Assembly (NCBI GenBank): GCA_036489765.1
Contig: DASXFE010000133.1
Location: 1-64,000 of the forward strand
Direction: 5' to 3'
Source: DATARH01 sp036489765
Lineage (GTDB): Bacteria; Pseudomonadota; Alphaproteobacteria; ATCC43930; CGMCC-115725
DNA: 64,000 nt
In this document: piece after piece, positions 17,691 through 25,920 of the stretch
Layout of the letters: each line of letters begins with the position of its first letter
Position numbering within the stretch: position 1 is the stretch's first letter
Notes under the pieces: model-generated
Database searches by the model: none
What the model saw: only the letters and a program-made list of their open reading frames with translations
What the model was told of the DNA's origin: nothing
Program-made: the position numbers and the translations under genes

Positions 17691-18907
17691 GGCTTCGGCC
17701 GGCCGACATTCGGCAGAAACACGGTCAAGAGCCCGATCAGCGGCAGGAAGGCGCAGACGTGATAGACCGCGTCGATGCCGTGGGTGTCGGCGAGCTTGCC
17801 GAGCACCGCAGCACCGACCCCCGCGAGCCCGAACGAGAGGCCGAAAAACAGCCCGGAGATCATGCCGATCTTTCCTGGCACCAGGTCGAGCGCATAGACG
17901 ACGATCGCCGAGGTCGCCGAGGCGAGGATGAGCCCGATCACCATGATCAGGATGCCCGTCCAGAACAGCCCGACATAGGGCAGCACGAGGGTGAACGGGA
18001 TCACCCCGACGATCGAGCCCCAGATCACGTATTTCCGTCCGATCCGGTCGCCGACCGGTCCACCCACCAGAGTGCCGACCGCGATCGAGGCCAGGAACGC
18101 GAAGAGGTGGAGTTGCGCGCTCGCCACCGAAACGTGAAATTTGCTGATCAGGTAGAAGATGTAATAGCTGCTGATGCTGGCCTGATAGAACGCCTTCGAA
18201 AAGATCAGCGCGAGCAGGATCAGCAGCGACCACACGACCTTGTTGCGCGACAAATCCTCATGGATCGAGGATCCGCGCGCACGGCGGCGCACCGGCACGG
18301 CGTGCTCCTTGCGGTACCAGTTGCCGACACCGAACAGCACGGTCATCGCCACCAGTGCCGCGCCAGAAAACCAGCCGACGCTGCCTTGCCCGCGCGGGAT
18401 CACGATAAACGCCGCCAGAATCGGCCCCAGCGCCGAGCCGCAATTTCCGCCGACCTGAAACAGCGACTGCGCGAGCCCGTGCCGCCCGCCCGACGCCATC
18501 CGGGCAACGCGCGACGCCTCGGGGTGGAACACCGCCGAGCCTATCCCGACCATGGCCCCCGCCAGCAGCAACAGGTGGAAATTGCTCGCATTCGCCAGCA
18601 TCAACAGGCCGCAAAAGGTCGACCCCATGCCGGCGGCCAGCGAATAGGGCTGAGGCTTCCAATCGGCGATGAGCCCGACGACCGGCTGCAACAGCGACGA
18701 GGTCACCTGCATGACCAGCGTGATCAGCCCGATCTGCGCGAAGCTGAGCCCGTAGCTGTCCTTCAGCATCGGATACAGCGCCGGCACCAGCGACTGCATC
18801 GTGTCGTTGAGGAAGTGCGAAAAGCTGAGCGACAGGATGATCGAAAAGATCGTCGCCTCCGCCACGCGGTGCGGCCCGCTCCGCCCGACCGAAACCTGAC
18901 TGCTCAT
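17636..18907 (-). CDS. fsr: MFS efflux transporter, fosmidomycin-resistance (Fsr) family
   Basis: The 423-residue inner-membrane protein has twelve predicted helices. It carries the Fsr-type text LSFSHFLNDTMQSLVPALYP near the N-terminus, LITLVMQVTSSLLQPVVGL, GIGSAVFHPEASRVARMASG, GLAQSLFQVGGN, and the MFS loop GPVGDRIGRKYVIW in the second half. Family members export fosmidomycin and other toxic compounds in exchange for protons. The gene stands alone between the converging remnant at 17337 and a divergent reductase; no regulator is adjacent. The substrate in this organism is unknown. Confidence 0.9.
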   Translation of the reverse strand: MSSQVSVGRSGPHRVAEATIFSIILSLSFSHFLNDTMQSLVPALYPMLKDSYGLSFAQIGLITLVMQVTSSLLQPVVGLIADWKPQPYSLAAGMGSTFCGLLMLANASNFHLLLLAGAMVGIGSAVFHPEASRVARMASGGRHGLAQSLFQVGGNCGSALGPILAAFIVIPRGQGSVGWFSGAALVAMTVLFGVGNWYRKEHAVPVRRRARGSSIHEDLSRNKVVWSLLILLALIFSKAFYQASISSYYIFYLISKFHVSVASAQLHLFAFLASIAVGTLVGGPVGDRIGRKYVIWGSIVGVIPFTLVLPYVGLFWTGILIMVIGLILASATSAIVVYALDLVPGKIGMISGLFFGLSFGLAGVGAAVLGKLADTHGIDAVYHVCAFLPLIGLLTVFLPNVGRPKPPGTKTVATAVPSAIPAE

Positions 18908-19004
18908 CCGCGAATGTCCTCACCTAACCGGAACACAAGCATAATCAAATATCTCCACAACTTCACGGCTCCCCGCCACATGGCAGCCATCCATCTCCCA
19001 ACCC

Positions 19005-19085
19005 GTCATCCCGGCGGGAGGCCGGGACCCGCGGATCGAACGCACGAGCGCTGGTAAGGTGGATCCCGGCCTTCGCGGGGAAGAC
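19005..19085. repeat. Long imperfect hairpin repeat, GTCATCCCGGC family
   Basis: The left arm GTCATCCCGGCGGGAGGCC (19005-19023) pairs with the right arm GGCCTTCGCGGGGAAGAC ending at 19085. The intervening part is about 35 bases. The same family occurs at 61227-61331, with a half copy near 40984-41011. It lies in the divergent spacer between fsr and the reductase at 19128. Confidence 0.7.
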
Positions 19086-19127
19086 GGCGCTGGTATAGGA
19101 TCGCACGGCACGAACGGAGAGAGCGCG

Positions 19128-20117
19128 ATGAAGAAGGTCGAGATCACCGCCTATGGGGCGCCTGAGGAAGTCGCGCATTGCGTCGACGCCCCCGAGCTCG
19201 GCGCGCCGGGACCGGACGACGTGACGTTCGACGTGCTCGCCTTCCCGATCAACCCGGCGGACCTTTCGTTCTGCCGCGGCAATTATCGGCTGCACCCCAC
19301 GCTGCCGGCGACGCCGGGCGCGGAATGCGTCGGGCGGGTGACGGCGGTCGGCGCCGGGGTCACGCATCTGAAGCCCGGCGATATCGTCATCAACATGCAG
19401 CGCGAGAACTGGGCCGCCGGGCGCCGGGTCAAGGCCGCGGATGCGATCCCGGTCCCGGCCGGGCTCGACCTCACCCAGGCGGCGATGCTGCGCATCAACC
19501 CGCCGACCGCCCTCCTCCTCCTCGAAGACCACGTCGCGCTCAAGCCCGGCGATTGGGTGATCCAGGATGTCGCCAATTCGGCGGTCGGCCGGCACCTGAT
19601 CGTGCTGGCGCATCAGCGCGGCATCCGCACGGTCAACGTCGTCCGTCGCGGCGATGTTGGCGATCTGCTGCACGGGCTCGGCGCCGACGCGGTCGTCGAG
19701 GACGGCCCCGATCTCGCCGAGCGCGCCGGCAAGGCCGCCGGCGGCGCGCCGATCCGGCTCGGCATCGACGCGATCTCCGGCGACGCGACGCGGCGGATCA
19801 TGCAATGCGTCGCCGACGAGGGAGTGGTCGTCAATTACGGCGGGCTCTCGGGCGACGACCCGGGCATAGACCGGCCGTCGCTCGGGGTGCGCGGCGTCAG
19901 CCTGATGGGCTTTATGCTCGGCCGCGGCCTCGCCAAGCGGCCGCCGGAAGCCGTCCGCGCCCTCTACGCCGATCTCGCCCAACAGCTCCGCGATCAGCGC
20001 CTGCAGGCCCCGATCGACAGCACCTACCCGATCGAGCGGATCAAGGACGCGCTGGCTCACGCGCAAAAGGCCGGGCGGAACGGCAAGATTTTGGTATTGC
20101 CGCACGGGGCGCTATAG
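19128..20117 (+). CDS. Medium-chain reductase related to 2-enoyl-thioester reductase
   Basis: The start is ATG 19128, after GGAGAGAGCG. The 329-residue protein is an MDR-superfamily enzyme lacking catalytic-zinc ligands. The catalytic domain has INPADLSFCRGNY and TPGAECVGRV. LRINPPTALLLLEDHV followed by GDWVIQDVANSAVGRHLI (about residues 140-162) is the pattern of mitochondrial/bacterial trans-2-enoyl-CoA/ACP reductases (ETR/MECR). It probably reduces an enoyl thioester or quinone with NADPH. It is isolated on its strand, divergent from fsr. The substrate is uncertain. Confidence 0.8.
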   Translation: MKKVEITAYGAPEEVAHCVDAPELGAPGPDDVTFDVLAFPINPADLSFCRGNYRLHPTLPATPGAECVGRVTAVGAGVTHLKPGDIVINMQRENWAAGRRVKAADAIPVPAGLDLTQAAMLRINPPTALLLLEDHVALKPGDWVIQDVANSAVGRHLIVLAHQRGIRTVNVVRRGDVGDLLHGLGADAVVEDGPDLAERAGKAAGGAPIRLGIDAISGDATRRIMQCVADEGVVVNYGGLSGDDPGIDRPSLGVRGVSLMGFMLGRGLAKRPPEAVRALYADLAQQLRDQRLQAPIDSTYPIERIKDALAHAQKAGRNGKILVLPHGAL

Positions 20118-20123
20118 GCACCG

Positions 20124-20495
20124 CTACTCCGCCGCCGGCTTGCACCCCTCGACCTTGATGCGGTTGACCTTGCGGATGGCGCCGTTGGGGGTGTTGTAGA
20201 GATCGCAGCGATCGCCGTCGCGCAGGATGCGCGCGACCGGGAAGTCGATCTCCTTGTTGTTGCTGCCGAACGCGAGGTCGAGGGTGTCGCCGATCTTGAC
20301 GTGCGTCGGAATGGCGATGTGGTGATAGCTCCAGCACGAGGTGTAGACGAGCCAGTCGCGGCACATGATCAGCCGCCCCTGGCCCGGCGTGTCGATCGTG
20401 CTGACCGGCTCCGCCGCCAGCGCACTCCCGGCCAGCGCGGCAAAGGCCAGCACCGCCAGCGCCGGCCGCAACCACCCGTTCCTGCCCCCCGGCAT
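20124..20495 (-). CDS. Hypothetical secreted protein
   Basis: I chose ATG 20495 because a GGGGGG stretch lies nine bases before it and it gives a signal peptide (basic MPGGRNGWLRP, then LAVLAFAALAGSALA, cleaved before AEP). A TTG seven codons upstream is possible. The mature part of about 100 residues has four Cys, two of them in the CxxW-containing stretch MCRDWLVYTSCWSYHH, and ends with EGCKPAAE. It is likely a small periplasmic disulfide-bonded domain. It stands downstream of the hydrolase/LLM operon on the same strand, 51 bases after the hydrolase stop. The function is unknown. Confidence 0.6.
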   Translation of the reverse strand: MPGGRNGWLRPALAVLAFAALAGSALAAEPVSTIDTPGQGRLIMCRDWLVYTSCWSYHHIAIPTHVKIGDTLDLAFGSNNKEIDFPVARILRDGDRCDLYNTPNGAIRKVNRIKVEGCKPAAE

Positions 20496-20546
20496 CCGAT
20501 CAACCCCCCAAGTCAATCCGACACCCTGATCCGCCGCCTCGTCCCG

Positions 20547-21332
20547 CTACGGATGGATCACCGTCTCCGCGCGGCTGATTACAAAGGCTTCGCGCCGCTC
20601 CATAAAGTCGCTGACGACATCCGCAAACGCCTCCGGTCGATCGGTGCCGATCGCGTGCCCCGCGTCATATACCAGGACGAGATTGCAGTTCGGGATCAGC
20701 TCTTTGTAATGCCGCCCCATCTCCGGCGGGATCACCCGGTCGAGCGTGCCGAACAACACCAGCGTCGGCAACGCGAGCTCGCACATTCCGCGCTCGAGCT
20801 CGGGTTCGCGGGGCTGGCCGCGGAGCCGCCCGACAAGCGCCTGCGTCTGCTCGCGGATCGCCGGCGGGACGGCCGGCATCGGGGGCACGCGCTCGGGGTG
20901 GGCAAAGAGCATCCGCGCCATCTCCTCCGGCGTGCCCGAAGGCGGCCGCGTATTCTCGGCACGGATCGCCGCCGGCGCGTCGAGGATGAGCGCCCGGAGT
21001 CGCTCCGGATGCTGCACCGCAAGCCATGCCGCGGTCCGCCCGCCAAACGAGGTGCCCCACAGGTTGACGTGATCGAGCGCCAGAGCCGCGATCGCCTGTG
21101 CCATCGTCGAGGCGAGCTCCGCGACGGAGCCCGACCGCGTGTTCACGGCCGAGGCGCCGAACCCCGGCATCTCGAACGCGATCACCCGACAGGTCTTGGC
21201 GAGGAGCTCGTGCGCCGGGCTGAGCCGGAGCCCGCCGGCACCGTGCAGATGCACCAGCACGGGGCCGTCACCTGCCTCCATGTAGCGGATGCGGAACCCG
21301 TCGGCCTCGACGAATTTCTCCGTGAAGGCCAT
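20547..21332 (-). CDS. Alpha/beta-fold hydrolase
   Basis: The 261-residue protein has oxyanion-hole text HLHGAGGL near residue 29, nucleophile elbow GTSFGG (Ser near residue 95), acid Asp in FGTLDRVIPP and catalytic His in DAGHAIGTDRPE. The start ATG shares one base with the stop of the LLM gene upstream (TGATG), so the two are coupled. It probably hydrolyses the ester, lactone or C-C bond product formed by the flavin-dependent monooxygenase (inference). Cofactorless, cytoplasmic. Confidence 0.88.
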   Translation of the reverse strand: MAFTEKFVEADGFRIRYMEAGDGPVLVHLHGAGGLRLSPAHELLAKTCRVIAFEMPGFGASAVNTRSGSVAELASTMAQAIAALALDHVNLWGTSFGGRTAAWLAVQHPERLRALILDAPAAIRAENTRPPSGTPEEMARMLFAHPERVPPMPAVPPAIREQTQALVGRLRGQPREPELERGMCELALPTLVLFGTLDRVIPPEMGRHYKELIPNCNLVLVYDAGHAIGTDRPEAFADVVSDFMERREAFVISRAETVIHP

Positions 21333-22177
21333 CAGGCGTTGACCTGGCGGTTGAGTTTTTCCCAGCGGTCGAGGATCGGCAGGATCTCATCGCGCTTGTC
21401 CGACATCAGCGTCACGTTGACCGCGTCGACGCCGAGGTCGCGGAATTTCTTGAGCTTGTCGGCATCCTCCGGCGCCCCGCCGAGGCGGAGCGACAGCGTC
21501 TTCGGATCGCGCCCCTTCTCCTGCGCCATCTTGCGATAGGCCGGGATGTACACCTCGGGATCGCCCGCCGCCGCATTCGGATACCAGCCGTCGCCGTAGC
21601 GGATCGCGCGCCGGGCACCATACGGAAACGCGCCGCCGAGGATGATCGGCGGATGCGGCTGCTGCACCGGCTTCGGCCAGGTCATCATCTGCGGCACCTT
21701 GACGATGTCGCCGTTATATTCGGGCTTGGACTTGGTCCAGATCTCCTTCATCGCCTCCATCTGCTCGCGCATCTTTTGCATGCGGGTCGCGAAGACGGCG
21801 CCATGCGCCTCGATCTCTTCCTGGTTCCAGCCGCCGCCGATCCCGAAGATGAACCGCCCGCCCGAGGTCTGGTCGATCGACGCGACGAGCTTCGCGGTCT
21901 GGATCGTGTCGCGCTGGATGACGAGCGCGATACCGGTCGCGAGCTTCAGCTTCTTCGTCACGGCGCCCGCGACCGCGAGGGTCACGAACGGGTCCATGAC
22001 GTCGTAATAGCGCTTGTGCAGCTCGCCGCCGCCGGGCGCCGGGGTCTTGCGCGGCACCGGGATATGCGAGTGCTCGGCCGCCCACACCGAGTCGAACCCG
22101 CGCTCCTCGAGCGCAACGCCGAGCTCGGCCGCGGTGATCGAGTAATCGGTAAAGAAGATCGAAGCGCCGAATTCCAT
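21332..22177 (-). CDS. LLM-class flavin-dependent oxidoreductase (F420-type annotation)
   Basis: The 281-residue luciferase-like TIM barrel has the conserved WAAEHSHIP, LATGIALVIQRDTIQTAK, the SGGRFIFGIGGGWNQEE core around residue 107, PHPPIILGG and YGDGWYPN. It has a ribosome site GGAGG before the ATG. Members of this group use FMNH2 or F420H2 to oxygenate or reduce small molecules; the usual database label is F420-dependent, but the cofactor cannot be read from sequence. It is coupled to the hydrolase gene. Confidence 0.88.
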   Translation of the reverse strand: MEFGASIFFTDYSITAAELGVALEERGFDSVWAAEHSHIPVPRKTPAPGGGELHKRYYDVMDPFVTLAVAGAVTKKLKLATGIALVIQRDTIQTAKLVASIDQTSGGRFIFGIGGGWNQEEIEAHGAVFATRMQKMREQMEAMKEIWTKSKPEYNGDIVKVPQMMTWPKPVQQPHPPIILGGAFPYGARRAIRYGDGWYPNAAAGDPEVYIPAYRKMAQEKGRDPKTLSLRLGGAPEDADKLKKFRDLGVDAVNVTLMSDKRDEILPILDRWEKLNRQVNA

Positions 22178-22196
22178 TTTAGCCTCCTTGCGTCAT

Positions 22197-22283
22197 GTCA
22201 TAGCGAGGAGCCGCAGGCGACGCGGCAATCTCGATGGACGAGCCCTCCACGGCCCGAGATTGCTTCGCTGCGCTCGCAATGAC
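22197..22283. repeat. Imperfect hairpin repeat, GTCATTGCGAGGAGC family
   Basis: The left arm starting GTCATAGCGAGGAGC at 22197 and the right arm ending GCTCGCAATGAC at 22283 pair over most of their length, with CGAGATTG/CAATCTCG as the inner stem. It separates the two LLM genes of this cluster. Confidence 0.7.
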
Positions 22284-22289
22284 CGCCAA

Positions 22290-23360
22290 TCAAATCTCTC
22301 TGATCCGCGGCAGCACCTTGCGGCCGAAGAGGTCGAGCGCGTCCATCATCACCGCGGTGTTGCCGCTGCCGGGGTCCTGCAATGAGATGTCGAGCACCCC
22401 GGCACCGACCTCGTCGCGCCATCGCTTGATCTGCGTGATGACCCGATCGGGGCCGCCGCAGAACGTGATCGGCAATACGCCGCCCATCGGCGCCGCCCGC
22501 CGCTCTCCGGCGACGTTGCGCACGTCCTGGGCGAACAGCGACTCGCGGATCGCGTCGGCCAGCGGGAACGGCGCCTGCTTGCTGCGCCGTTCGAGGGCGA
22601 GATCGGCCGCCTCGTCGGTTTCGCCGAGAATCATGTTGCAGCGATAGACGATGCTGTCGCGCCCCGGCTGCCAGCCGTAACCCTCGGAGGCCTTGCGGTA
22701 ATAGGCCGAGGCCTTCGCCATCGATTCGATATTTCCGTAGCTGAGGCCGAGCCCGACATGGTGGCGCGCCGCGAACTCACCCGATTCGGCACTGGTGCCG
22801 AGCGAATAGATCGGCATGTCGGGATGTGGCCGCGGCCACAGCGATATCGTGCGGTACTGGAAATACTTTCCCTGCCAGCCGAACGGCTGCGGCTCCCGCC
22901 ACGCGTTGAGAATGAGCTCCATCCCCTCGTCGGTGCGCTCGCGCGCCTCCTTGGGGTTGAGGTCGTAGCTCAAATACTCATTGGTCGTGCCGCGCAGCAT
23001 CCCGGCGATGATCTTGCCCGGCGCCATCGTGTCGAGCATCGCCAGTTCCTCGGCGACGCGGATCGGATTGCTGGTCGGCACGATCGGGCCGAGGAGCGCG
23101 ATCTTGATCTTTGTCGCATGCGCCGCCATGAACGCCGCCGACACGACCGGCGACGGCGTCAGGATGCGCGGCGAGTAATGGTGCTCGCTGACGCTGACCC
23201 AGTCGAACCCGATCTCCTCGACAAATTTCAGCCGCTCGATGATCGCCGCATAGGCCTTGACCCCGACCTCGGTGTCGTACGCGGCCGACGGCACCGGCCA
23301 GGTGCGCGGGAATTCGGGCGGCACTGCATAGCGTCCGGTTTCAAAAAACGAGACCTTCAT
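22290..23360 (-). CDS. LLM-class flavin-dependent oxidoreductase
   Basis: The start at ATG 23360 is preceded by AGGCGG; the upstream extension of the open frame is not protein-like. The 356-residue product is a luciferase-like monooxygenase: MKVSFFETGRYAVPPEF, FDWVSVSEHHYSPRILTPSP, ALLGPIVPTSNPIRVAEELA, PGKIIAGMLRGTTNEY and PIYSLGTSAESGEFAA. It is more like the bacterial luciferase alpha branch (FMNH2 users) than the smaller neighbour at 21332. It starts 23 bases after the ABM monooxygenase stop, so the two form an operon. Confidence 0.87.
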   Translation of the reverse strand: MKVSFFETGRYAVPPEFPRTWPVPSAAYDTEVGVKAYAAIIERLKFVEEIGFDWVSVSEHHYSPRILTPSPVVSAAFMAAHATKIKIALLGPIVPTSNPIRVAEELAMLDTMAPGKIIAGMLRGTTNEYLSYDLNPKEARERTDEGMELILNAWREPQPFGWQGKYFQYRTISLWPRPHPDMPIYSLGTSAESGEFAARHHVGLGLSYGNIESMAKASAYYRKASEGYGWQPGRDSIVYRCNMILGETDEAADLALERRSKQAPFPLADAIRESLFAQDVRNVAGERRAAPMGGVLPITFCGGPDRVITQIKRWRDEVGAGVLDISLQDPGSGNTAVMMDALDLFGRKVLPRIREI

Positions 23361-23382
23361 CGTGGGCCGCCTGAAGAGGGTT

Positions 23383-23673
23383 TCAGCGGGTGCGATTGTA
23401 CTCGTAATCCTCGCGCTCGCCACCACCGAGGCGCAGCCCCTCCGGAAGTGCCGGCCGGGCCGCCTGCAGCTTCGCGTGCGCCGCCAGATCCTCGACGCTC
23501 GCCCACTTCTCGAGGAGGCACAGCCGGTCGGGATCGAGCGCGCTCTGAAACACCTCGAACTGCTCGCAGCCCTGGTCCCCCTGCGATGTGCGGCACCGCT
23601 CAGCCATCGCCTTCAAAAGCTCCGCCCCCTTCCCCGGCGCCGCAGCGATCGAAATCACAAGACGAACCGACAT
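23383..23673 (-). CDS. ABM-family putative quinol monooxygenase
   Basis: The 96-residue protein has the ferredoxin-like ABM fold pattern: VRLVISIAAAPGKGAELLKA, an acidic middle segment EQFEVFQSALDPDRLCLLEKW, and a helix with EDLAAHAKL. Such small dimeric proteins are cofactor-free quinol or anthrone monooxygenases (YgiN-like) or accessory proteins. It is the first gene of the minus-strand cluster running to 20124, upstream of the LLM oxidoreductase. This supports a joint role in oxidising an aromatic or quinoid compound (inference). Confidence 0.82.
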   Translation of the reverse strand: MSVRLVISIAAAPGKGAELLKAMAERCRTSQGDQGCEQFEVFQSALDPDRLCLLEKWASVEDLAAHAKLQAARPALPEGLRLGGGEREDYEYNRTR

Positions 23674-23740
23674 CGAAGCCTCCCTGGATTGATCTATCGC
23701 AGATATTAGAGCGCAGGCGTTCCGGCGCGAAGCCTCATGA

Positions 23741-23811
23741 AATTCACCACAGAGGCACTGAGAAGCCGGAGGCTCACGAACCTCTGTGCCTCCGTGTCTC
23801 TGTGGTGAATT
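23741..23811. repeat. Hairpin repeat, TTCACCACAGAG family
   Basis: AATTCACCACAGAG at 23741 pairs with CTCTGTGGTGAATT ending at 23811; the inside holds further partly matching copies of the CCTCTGTGCCTC text. It lies between divergent operons. Confidence 0.75.
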
Positions 23812-23855
23812 ATTGCGGCGTCGCCGCTCAACGAACGCAAGGGAAGGAGCCTCAC

Positions 23856-24608
23856 ATGCCCGACAAGATCGCCGTCATCACCGGTGCCGGGAGCGGGATC
23901 GGTCGCGCCAGCACGCATGCTTTGTTGGAGATGGGGTTCAACTGCGTGCTCGCCGGGCGGCGCAAGGAGATGCTGGAGGAGACCGCGGCGCTCGCCAACC
24001 TGCCGGCGAACCGCACCTTCGTCGTGCCGACCGACGTTTCCGACCGGCATTCGATCGACGCACTCTTCGCCGCCGTAAAAAAGACCTACGGCCGCATCGA
24101 CCTCCTGTTCAACAACGCCGGGATCAGCACCCGCAACATCCCGATCGACGATCTGACCTACGAGCAGTGGACGAATGTGGTCAATGTCAACCTGACCGGG
24201 TCGTTTCTCTGTGCGCAGCATGCGTTTCGGATGATGAAGGCGCAGGACCCGCAGGGCGGGCGCATTATCAACAACGGCTCGGTGTCGGCGCACGTGCCGC
24301 GGCGGAACTCGGTGCCCTACGCCTCGACCAAGCACGCGCTGTCGGGCCTTACCCGGTCCCTCGCGCTCGACGGCCGCGAGTTCGACATCACGTGCGGCCA
24401 GATCGACATCGGCAACGCCGCCACGACCCGCAACCAGGACACCTCGGTCGGCCGCCTGCAAGCCTCCGGCCGCGTCGAGGCCGAAGCCCGCATCGACGTC
24501 ACGGAAGTGGCCCGCGGCGTCGCCTACATGGCGAGCCTGCCGCCCGAGGCGAACGTCCTGTTCATGACCGTGATGGCAGCCAAAATGCCGTATGTCGGGC
24601 GTGGATAA
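23856..24608 (+). CDS. SDR-family oxidoreductase
   Basis: ATG 23856 follows GGGAAGGAG. The 250-residue classical SDR has the NAD(P) motif TGAGSGIGRA (about 10-19), NNAG near residue 87, the catalytic Ser in NGSVSAHVP and YxxxK in YASTKHA. The Arg in AGRRKEM after the second strand suggests NADP preference. The C-terminal part (VAYMASLPPEANVLFMTVMA) matches the bacterial 'glucose/ribitol dehydrogenase-like' SDRs. It stands alone between two repeats and a convergent gene. The substrate is unknown. Confidence 0.88.
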   Translation: MPDKIAVITGAGSGIGRASTHALLEMGFNCVLAGRRKEMLEETAALANLPANRTFVVPTDVSDRHSIDALFAAVKKTYGRIDLLFNNAGISTRNIPIDDLTYEQWTNVVNVNLTGSFLCAQHAFRMMKAQDPQGGRIINNGSVSAHVPRRNSVPYASTKHALSGLTRSLALDGREFDITCGQIDIGNAATTRNQDTSVGRLQASGRVEAEARIDVTEVARGVAYMASLPPEANVLFMTVMAAKMPYVGRG

Positions 24609-24686
24609 GGGGATCCAACGCAGAGGACGTCAAGCAGGCGCAAAGGACGCGAAGTCGTTTGGGCGGGCGGCGCGCAGCGCCCTTGA

Positions 24687-25859
24687 TTACCCCGGCAGTT
24701 CGACCATCCCCATCCACCACAGCGACGCGCCGCCGACATCGACATCGTATTTGCGGAGGAAGGTAAGCTTGCCGTCGTCGCCGATGCGGAACAGCGACAT
24801 CGTCGCCGGTACGACCATGACCGCGTCGCCCGCCTTCACCGGCACCGGCTGGATGTGCGCGGCGACCAGGAGGCGGCCGGTCTGGTCGATGTGGAAGGTG
24901 CGGCAGTGATAGCCGTGCGTGTCCTCGAACTGGATCGGCGACGGTTTGCCGGTCGCCTGGTCGATCGCGTAGACCGCCAACGTGTTCTCGCCGCCGGCAA
25001 AGACGCGCCAGCCGTTGTCGTTGACCAGCGCCGAGGCGCGGTTCGCGACATAGACGAACCGGCCGCTCGGGTGCACGTGCACGGTGCCCGCCGCTTGGCG
25101 ACCGCCCTTCTTGCCGGTGCCGAGGGTCGTCTCGCTGAACACCGGGGTCGCCGACAGCGTGCCGCCGGCAAAATCGAACATGTCGAGCCGGTTCTGCCGC
25201 TCCAGCGACACGTAGACCCACGGTTTCGACGGGTGGAAATCGAGATGTCGCGGGCCGAAGCCGTAACCGTCGCCGGGCGCAATCGACCTCTCGGCCGAGA
25301 GCTGCCCGCCGGCCCAGTTGAACACCTTGAGGCAACCCGGCTCCTCCGGCTTGCCGCCGGCTGCGTCATGCCCGCGCGCGACGAGAATCACCCGGTCGCC
25401 GCCCAGCCCGGCACGCACCTGATGGGCATAGATCCCCGGATCGACCAGGTCGCGCTGCGTCACCTCTGCGCCGGCGCTACCGTCCGGGTTGACGCGGTAG
25501 ACCTTGAGGCCGCTCGGGTTGCTGAACGCGACGAGGAGGTATTCGGACGGGATGTCGGCCGCCATGTGAATCGGTCGCGTCGGCAGCGGCACCGGCGCGC
25601 CGTGCAGTGACAAGGCGCCGCTCGCGGGATCGACGCCGATCGCGCTGACATGGTGGTTGTTGCCGACGAACCCGCCCACCCCCGACGCACTGTCGCTGGT
25701 CGCGGCATAGAGGAAGCGCCGCGATTGGTGCGGCCACACATAGTGGACATTGGCCGGCAACGTCACCGACCCGCCGCGCTTCAGCGTTCCCGCCTCGACA
25801 TCGAGGTCGTATTGCGTCAGCACCGGCCCGATGCTGGCGTAGAGAGCGGTTTTGGGCAT
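24687..25859 (-). CDS. Lactonase-family beta-propeller protein (Pgl/YbhE-like)
   Basis: The 390-residue protein is a seven-bladed propeller with repeated blade texts (HYVWPHQSRRFLYAATS, RHLDFHPSKPWVYVSLE, TVHVHPSGRFVYVANR, TFHIDQTGRLLVAAH). It has no signal peptide. The family includes bacterial 6-phosphogluconolactonase (Pgl) and muconate-cycloisomerase-like lactonases. Its position next to hydroxypyruvate isomerase and catabolic genes suggests opening of a sugar- or aromatic-derived lactone. Because several propellers of this family are not Pgl, I give no symbol. Confidence 0.82.
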   Translation of the reverse strand: MPKTALYASIGPVLTQYDLDVEAGTLKRGGSVTLPANVHYVWPHQSRRFLYAATSDSASGVGGFVGNNHHVSAIGVDPASGALSLHGAPVPLPTRPIHMAADIPSEYLLVAFSNPSGLKVYRVNPDGSAGAEVTQRDLVDPGIYAHQVRAGLGGDRVILVARGHDAAGGKPEEPGCLKVFNWAGGQLSAERSIAPGDGYGFGPRHLDFHPSKPWVYVSLERQNRLDMFDFAGGTLSATPVFSETTLGTGKKGGRQAAGTVHVHPSGRFVYVANRASALVNDNGWRVFAGGENTLAVYAIDQATGKPSPIQFEDTHGYHCRTFHIDQTGRLLVAAHIQPVPVKAGDAVMVVPATMSLFRIGDDGKLTFLRKYDVDVGGASLWWMGMVELPG

Positions 25860-25920
25860 GTCGGGTCCTCCATCGTCCTACCGTCCTCCCGGCTTTCGCC
25901 GGAAGAGCGGAACATGAGTA

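Noticed and set aside
19005..19085. Possible CRISPR or tandem array from repeated GTCATCCCGG text
   Set aside because: Only two inverted arms are present, with no regular spacing or spacers. It matches the dispersed hairpin class.
22758..23855. Long plus-strand extension upstream of the SDR at 23856
   Set aside because: It is antisense to the LLM and ABM genes and passes through the 23741 repeat. ATG 23856 has a strong ribosome site and starts the normal SDR N-terminus.
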